Below are positions 59,789 to 64,000 of a stretch of DNA of 64,000 bases, one piece after another. Each line of letters starts with the position of its first letter. The stretch's first letter is position 1. The stretch lies in the NCBI RefSeq assembly GCF_013377235.1, contig NZ_CP016226.1:1922001-1986000 (forward strand), in the 5' to 3' direction. The translations under genes and the position numbers were made by a program. A model generated the notes under the pieces. The model was not told the DNA's origin and ran no database searches. It worked only from the letters and a program-made list of their open reading frames with translations. The stretch comes from Mannheimia varigena. Its GTDB lineage: Bacteria; Pseudomonadota; Gammaproteobacteria; Enterobacterales; Pasteurellaceae.

Positions 59789-62320
59789 TTATTTAGAAAG
59801 GGCTTTTTGAGCTAAATAATCTAAGTGTTGCCTGCTTTGGTAAGGCACAATAGAAATATCATCATTTAGTGAAATTAATTGATAAAACTGCGGATGGTTA
59901 AAACTACTAAATGTGGAATATTCATCTGAATCAAGATGCTTGTCATGTTGTAACTTATTGATTTTTATTATTTTTTCTTCTTTGTTTCCTTGGCAGTTGT
60001 AGTAACTTTCTACATTATTACGCTCATCTACAATATAAACGTTAAAGCTACTGTTAGAATTGTCTTCAAAGAAAAATTGAAGGAATCCTTCACTGGCAAA
60101 TTCACTAATTTGTTTCGGGAATGATTTCTTGTTATTTTCAGGTGAGGTTGTCTTCGTATTTGCAAAATTATCGGCATTTTCGACCGCTTGTTCTTCTACT
60201 TGTCGAATACCAAAATTCTGTTTGCTGAAAACGAGCTGCCAGGTTTTACCTGCCATTTTGAAGGTGTCATTACCATCAGATGGTAATACGCAACCTGTTT
60301 GAATCGTAATACATTTATGCACTAAATCTGCAACAAAATCACGTAGCTCGCTTCGTAAGTATTTGCTATAACAAAACACATTGACTGATTGTGGTGAAGA
60401 TGCACTTTGATAAATGCGGTTAGAGACTAATTTAAGTGCTTTTAAAATAGCATCATCGCCTTCAAAGTGTTGGGTTCTGATTTCATTCCAGACATTTCGG
60501 TAAATAATGCTTACGCTTCCCACTAATGACTTTTGTGAACTACTAAAGTTAAACAAATCACTTTGTTGAATTTTTTTCGGTAAGTTCTGGATATTTAGTG
60601 TTGGATCTTGTACTAAATTAATCGCGATGGATAAATTACGAATCTCGTTTGGATGATATAGATCTTCATCTGTCATTTCGGGAGCTTGAATAGGAAATGA
60701 AAGACGTAAATCAGTAATGAATTGGCGTAATTTCTCGGTGTTTAGGCTTGAGCTTATTGTGTGTAGATGCGTTGCTGCATTAATAATCCCATTAAAGTAT
60801 CCCCAAGCAATTAATTTGATTGGGCTACGGTTATAGTGAACATAACGATTTTCGGCATCATATTGGCTTTTTGGCACTTGGTTTACTAAATACCAACCTG
60901 GCTGCATCGAGCCACCAGTTCTTGCTTCAATAATAGTCAGATTAGGTTCTGCTAAATTCGATGAAATTTTAGGATTAATGAGAGAAACTTTACCTGGCAG
61001 ATTTTCAAAAACAGAATAGAGTCGGCGCATTAGGATATCAATGTCGTTTGTCATAATACTCGGATTAATATGAAATTTCCGTGCAAAATGGATAAGATTG
61101 CGATAGCTCTGTAGTAGGTGATCGACAAGCATGATTTCGTGTTTCATCACTTGTTTGATTTTCCAATTGGGACGATTAAACAGCAAATTAGTCTGTTTCT
61201 CATTCCAAGACCAAGATTCTACTAGTTCTTGTAAATCATTTGCTCGCCAACTTTTATGGAGAGTTCCTTCAATCGCTTTAGTGTAAAAACAAACACGCAA
61301 GCGGTCTAATTTTACCCATTCTTTACGAGCAATAAGATGTTCGGTAACTAGCTCAAGCATCGCAAGATATGGGTCAAAATGATATGTTACTGCCTCATCA
61401 CTTAATATTTTTTTCTTAAACTCTTTTGAGATGAGCTTTGTTTTAGGGTAAGTATGGGCATAGCATTCAAGCAATAAAATTTTAATAGCAGATTTATACG
61501 GATTATTAATACCTTTATAGAGTTGCCATAAGCTTGCACCAAAAAATTCACTGGTTGAAAGACTAGAAAAATCACCAAAATCTATCCATTCACTGAGATC
61601 AATATCAGGATTGTTATGTGCGTTTAAATATTCATTTTTCTGTAAATGTAACCAAAGTAAGCGTTTGCCAGCAAGTAAGATTGCTGAACGATAGAATTCA
61701 TCAAGTAAGAAAAAATGCTGAGCTGAACCACTATGTTCATCTGTCACACCGCTACTATAAGTTTGAGCTTTAAATTGCTCTGGATTCATTAAGAAAATAT
61801 TGATATCTACATCGAAAGTTTTTGCCCATTCTTGTAGTTTAGTGATTTTTAACTCCATTAGCTTATATTGCTCAATGGTTAAATCATTTGAATAACAGAG
61901 CCATAAATCTAAATCAGACAAACTTGTTTGGGTAATAGAACCGATGCTTCCCATACAGTAAAGTGCATCAAAACTGATTTGATTTTTTAAATGATAAGCA
62001 GAAATTGCCTCATCAAAGCTATAAGACATTAATGATTGTTTCTGATAATCAGAGAGTTCAAAACGCCAAATACCTTGCGGAGCATTCTCAACATAAGCAG
62101 GCAATGTAGGATGATTTAGATGGATAAGCAGTGGAAGTAACGAAAAAACATGGGTGAAGCATTGGTTATTTGCTCTCATTGCTCGTTCAATGCGGTAGGT
62201 ATTTAATTGATCGAGCCGCTTTTTAGTAAAGTCTAATTTTTGAGAAAAGCTAAGTTTATCAGTAGTAATAGTCGTTTTTTCTACTGTGATTTGATTAGCT
62301 TTCAGACTTAGTGTTTTCAC
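59789..62320 (-). CDS. cyaA: Class I adenylate cyclase
   Basis: Makes cAMP, the CRP cofactor controlling sugar use and, in this family, competence. It has 843 residues. The N-terminal catalytic domain has GSIGSITQTSLSDLDLWLCY with the G-S and D-x-D nucleotidyltransferase residues; the C-terminal part is the glucose-sensing regulatory half. The start is GTG at 62320 with AAGGAAG before it, a non-AUG start recalling the UUG of E. coli cyaA that keeps expression low. Confidence 0.96.
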   Translation of the reverse strand: MKTLSLKANQITVEKTTITTDKLSFSQKLDFTKKRLDQLNTYRIERAMRANNQCFTHVFSLLPLLIHLNHPTLPAYVENAPQGIWRFELSDYQKQSLMSYSFDEAISAYHLKNQISFDALYCMGSIGSITQTSLSDLDLWLCYSNDLTIEQYKLMELKITKLQEWAKTFDVDINIFLMNPEQFKAQTYSSGVTDEHSGSAQHFFLLDEFYRSAILLAGKRLLWLHLQKNEYLNAHNNPDIDLSEWIDFGDFSSLSTSEFFGASLWQLYKGINNPYKSAIKILLLECYAHTYPKTKLISKEFKKKILSDEAVTYHFDPYLAMLELVTEHLIARKEWVKLDRLRVCFYTKAIEGTLHKSWRANDLQELVESWSWNEKQTNLLFNRPNWKIKQVMKHEIMLVDHLLQSYRNLIHFARKFHINPSIMTNDIDILMRRLYSVFENLPGKVSLINPKISSNLAEPNLTIIEARTGGSMQPGWYLVNQVPKSQYDAENRYVHYNRSPIKLIAWGYFNGIINAATHLHTISSSLNTEKLRQFITDLRLSFPIQAPEMTDEDLYHPNEIRNLSIAINLVQDPTLNIQNLPKKIQQSDLFNFSSSQKSLVGSVSIIYRNVWNEIRTQHFEGDDAILKALKLVSNRIYQSASSPQSVNVFCYSKYLRSELRDFVADLVHKCITIQTGCVLPSDGNDTFKMAGKTWQLVFSKQNFGIRQVEEQAVENADNFANTKTTSPENNKKSFPKQISEFASEGFLQFFFEDNSNSSFNVYIVDERNNVESYYNCQGNKEEKIIKINKLQHDKHLDSDEYSTFSSFNHPQFYQLISLNDDISIVPYQSRQHLDYLAQKALSK

Positions 62321-62428
62321 GTCAGCTTCCTTACTAAAAATGTGATCTACTCAACATTTTAGCTCAAAAGCTATTGTTATGGAATGCTGTAAAAATAAAT
62401 CTGATTTATATCTTTTTGTATAAAACAG

Positions 62429-62445
62429 CTCGGATCTGACCACTA
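62429..62445. promoter_or_regulatory. Second, weaker FadR-like site
   Basis: CTCGGATCTGACCACTA matches the FadR consensus AACTGGTCnGACCAGTT at about 11 of 17 positions, with an intact GACCA half. It lies 28 bases upstream of the better FadR-like site. Confidence 0.35.
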
Positions 62446-62456
62446 TCTTATTCGAA

Positions 62457-62490
62457 AAGAGTTCAGACCAGTCACAATTTTGTGTAAAAT
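62457..62490 (+). promoter_or_regulatory. fabB promoter with FadR-like activator site
   Basis: -35 TTCAGA (62462-62467), a 17-base spacer and -10 TAAAAT (62485-62490). AAGAGTTCAGACCAGTC (62457-62473) covers the -35 and, read on the other strand, matches AACTGGTCnGACCAGTT at about 13 of 17 positions. FadR activates fabA and fabB in E. coli from this position. Confidence 0.6.
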
Positions 62491-62514
62491 AGATAAGTTT
62501 TAGTAGCTTATTTG

Positions 62515-62532
62515 AGCGAACAAGTGTAAGCT
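62515..62532. promoter_or_regulatory. FabR-like operator upstream of fabB
   Basis: AGCGAACAAGTGTAAGCT differs at two of 18 positions from AGCGAACACGTGTACGCT, the reverse complement of the E. coli FabR box. It lies between the promoter and the fabB ATG, where FabR would repress unsaturated fatty acid synthesis. Confidence 0.7.
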
Positions 62533-62570
62533 GAATTTACTATTTTTTCATAAATGATGAAGGAAACAAA

Positions 62571-63788
62571 ATGAAAAGAGTTGTTATTACAGGTTTAGGT
62601 GTTATTTCAAGTATTGGTAACAATAAAGAAGAAGTGTTAGCCTCATTAAAAGAAGGTAAGTCAGGTATTGAATTTGTACCTGATTTTGCTGAAGTAGGTA
62701 TGCGTAGCCAAGTGGCGGGCACGATTAAATTAAACCCAGCAGAGCTGATTGACCGTAAAGTTTACCGTTTTATGGGCGATGCGGCAGCTTATGCCTACAT
62801 TTGTATGAAAGAAGCAATCGAAGATGCCGGTTTAACTGAAGATAATGTTTCAAACGAGCGTACAGGTTTAGTAATTGGCTCTGGTATCGGCTCTGCTCGT
62901 GCTCAAGTTGCGGCAACAGATGCAGTGCGTGGACCTCGCGGTGTAAAAGGTATTGGGCCTTATGCGGTAACTAAAACAATGGCATCAAGCGTATCTGCTT
63001 GTTTAGCTACGCCCTTTAAAATTAAAGGAGTAAACTATAGCATTAGTTCTGCTTGTGCAACTTCAGCTCACGCAATCGGACACGCAATGGAGTTAATCCA
63101 ATTAGGCAAGCAAGATGTTGTTTTTGCGGGTGGTGCAGAAGAGCTTTGCTGGGAAGGCGCGGCACAGTTCGATGCGATGGGGGCAGTATCTTCTAAATAT
63201 AATGACACGCCAACTAAAGCGAGCCGTGCTTATGATGCAAATCGTGATGGTTTTGTTATTGCAGGTGGTGGTGCAATCTTAGTGATTGAAGAATTAGAAC
63301 ACGCCCTTGCTCGTGGTGCCAAGATCTACGCAGAAATTGTGGGCTATGGTGCAACATCTGATGGTTACGATATGGTTGCCCCAAGTGGTGAAGGTGCAGA
63401 ACGTTGTATGAAACAAGCTATGGCAACTGTAAATGGCGAAATTGAATACATTAACGTACACGGTACCTCTACTCCAGTCGGTGATGTGAAAGAACTGGGT
63501 GCAATCCGCAATGTATTTGGCGATAAGACTCCTGCTATTTCTTCAACTAAATCAATGACAGGGCACTCTCTTGGTGCTGCAGGGGCCCACGAGGCAATTT
63601 ATTCATTATTAATGTTGGATAACAATTTTATCGCACCAAGCATTAATATTGAAACTCTCGATGAGCAAGCTGAAGGTATGAATATTGTAACTGAACGCCA
63701 AGACAAAGAGTTAACCACTGTAATGTCTAATAGCTTCGGCTTTGGTGGTACAAACGCTTGTTTAGTGTTCCAACGCTATTCAAAATAA
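62571..63788 (+). CDS. fabB: 3-oxoacyl-ACP synthase I
   Basis: Elongates acyl chains, and is required for unsaturated fatty acids. The 405 residues carry Cys162 (SSACATSAHA), His297 (NVHGTSTPVGD) and His332 (MTGHSLGAAGAHE). Length and N-terminus (MKRVVITGLGVISSIG) fit FabB rather than FabF. AAGGAAAC precedes the ATG. It is monocistronic with FadR- and FabR-like sites upstream. Confidence 0.97.
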   Translation: MKRVVITGLGVISSIGNNKEEVLASLKEGKSGIEFVPDFAEVGMRSQVAGTIKLNPAELIDRKVYRFMGDAAAYAYICMKEAIEDAGLTEDNVSNERTGLVIGSGIGSARAQVAATDAVRGPRGVKGIGPYAVTKTMASSVSACLATPFKIKGVNYSISSACATSAHAIGHAMELIQLGKQDVVFAGGAEELCWEGAAQFDAMGAVSSKYNDTPTKASRAYDANRDGFVIAGGGAILVIEELEHALARGAKIYAEIVGYGATSDGYDMVAPSGEGAERCMKQAMATVNGEIEYINVHGTSTPVGDVKELGAIRNVFGDKTPAISSTKSMTGHSLGAAGAHEAIYSLLMLDNNFIAPSINIETLDEQAEGMNIVTERQDKELTTVMSNSFGFGGTNACLVFQRYSK

Positions 63789-63814
63789 TTTCATCTTAAT
63801 GGATAAAGATAAAG

Positions 63815-63836
63815 AAGTGCGGTAACGCACTTTTTT
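63815..63836 (+). terminator. Terminator of fabB
   Basis: AAGTGCG-GTAA-CGCACTT, a 7-bp stem continuing into a T run. The 5' arm and loop contain AAGTGCGGT, identical to the H. influenzae-type USS core. Confidence 0.8.
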
Positions 63837-64000
63837 ATTACCTACAAGCGGTTGAATTTTGCTAAAAATTTGCAAATTGATTCCTGTTTCGTATCTTCTC
63901 TATTTTTTTCACAAAAAAATCAAATTTTATTTTTATCTGCTTATATTTATATTTTTAGCATTAAATTTTGTTAAATTGTTTTTATGATCGCCATATAAAA
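63837..64000. other. A/T-rich right edge with one extended USS
   Basis: ACAAGCGGTTGAATTTTGC at 63844 followed by AAATTTGCAAATTG is a textbook extended uptake signal. The remaining bases are A/T-rich with no open frame of note before the window ends. Confidence 0.7.

Overview
The window is a chromosomal segment of a Pasteurellaceae bacterium. Dozens of copies of the core AAGCGGT (usually ACAAGCGGTC), often followed by an A/T-rich tail ending in TTTGCAAA, are scattered inside and between genes. This is the uptake signal sequence (USS) of the Actinobacillus pleuropneumoniae / Mannheimia / Bibersteinia branch; the Haemophilus influenzae form AAGTGCGGT appears only twice. Gene content fits the family: class I adenylate cyclase, Rnf complex, PnuC, an ESPR-type trimeric autotransporter, and a Slam-lipoprotein pair. 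Genus and species cannot be fixed from the sequence alone. There is no phage, insertion sequence, CRISPR array or rRNA; one tRNA-Asp is present.

Layout. 0-9.6 kb: pheA, a YdcH protein, a secreted chalcone-isomerase-like protein, adk, ampG, galE, a Trm112-like protein, lpxK, clpP-clpX, a SufE-like protein and tRNA-Asp. 9.6-16.7 kb: a methyltransferase and a GST, then a trpE-trpG-tautomerase-trpD operon behind a TrpR-type operator, with yciO-rluB divergent from it. 16.8-25.6 kb: an SLC13 permease, a 1407-residue trimeric autotransporter adhesin, pnuC and purD (PurR box). 25.7-30.2 kb: rpsF-priB-rpsR-rplI, dnaQ, a 52-residue lipoprotein and an ettA gene broken by one in-frame stop. 30.4-38.2 kb: rnfABC, a GNAT acetyltransferase, a TRIC/UPF0126 membrane protein, rnfDGE and an lpxM-like acyltransferase. 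38.3-42.7 kb: a DUF1852 protein (MesX-like) and a short MetE-core protein (MesD-like) behind a MetR-type palindrome, then glyA (PurR box) and purN. 42.7-50.6 kb: an Acp-like lysozyme-inhibitor candidate, yejBEF, potABC and a BrnT/BrnA toxin-antitoxin pair. 50.7-63.8 kb: rep, pepD, a repeat-bearing surface lipoprotein with its Slam exporter, gpt, gmk, an outer-membrane efflux lipoprotein, cyaA and fabB (FadR- and FabR-like sites).

How it fits together. The most distinctive metabolic block is 38.3-42.7 kb, where a probable folate-independent, oxygen-dependent methionine synthase pair sits beside the one-carbon genes glyA and purN. The most distinctive surface block is 54.3-56.9 kb: the lipoprotein has a ten-T tract inside its promoter spacer, a five-unit 45-bp coding repeat and an adjacent Slam exporter, which suggests variable display of a host-interaction protein. 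Many gene ends are closed by inverted USS pairs that double as hairpins. Several compact multi-hairpin palindromic elements occupy intergenic gaps, mainly around the trp operon. Both ABC importers (yejBEF, potABC) lack a neighbouring substrate-binding gene.
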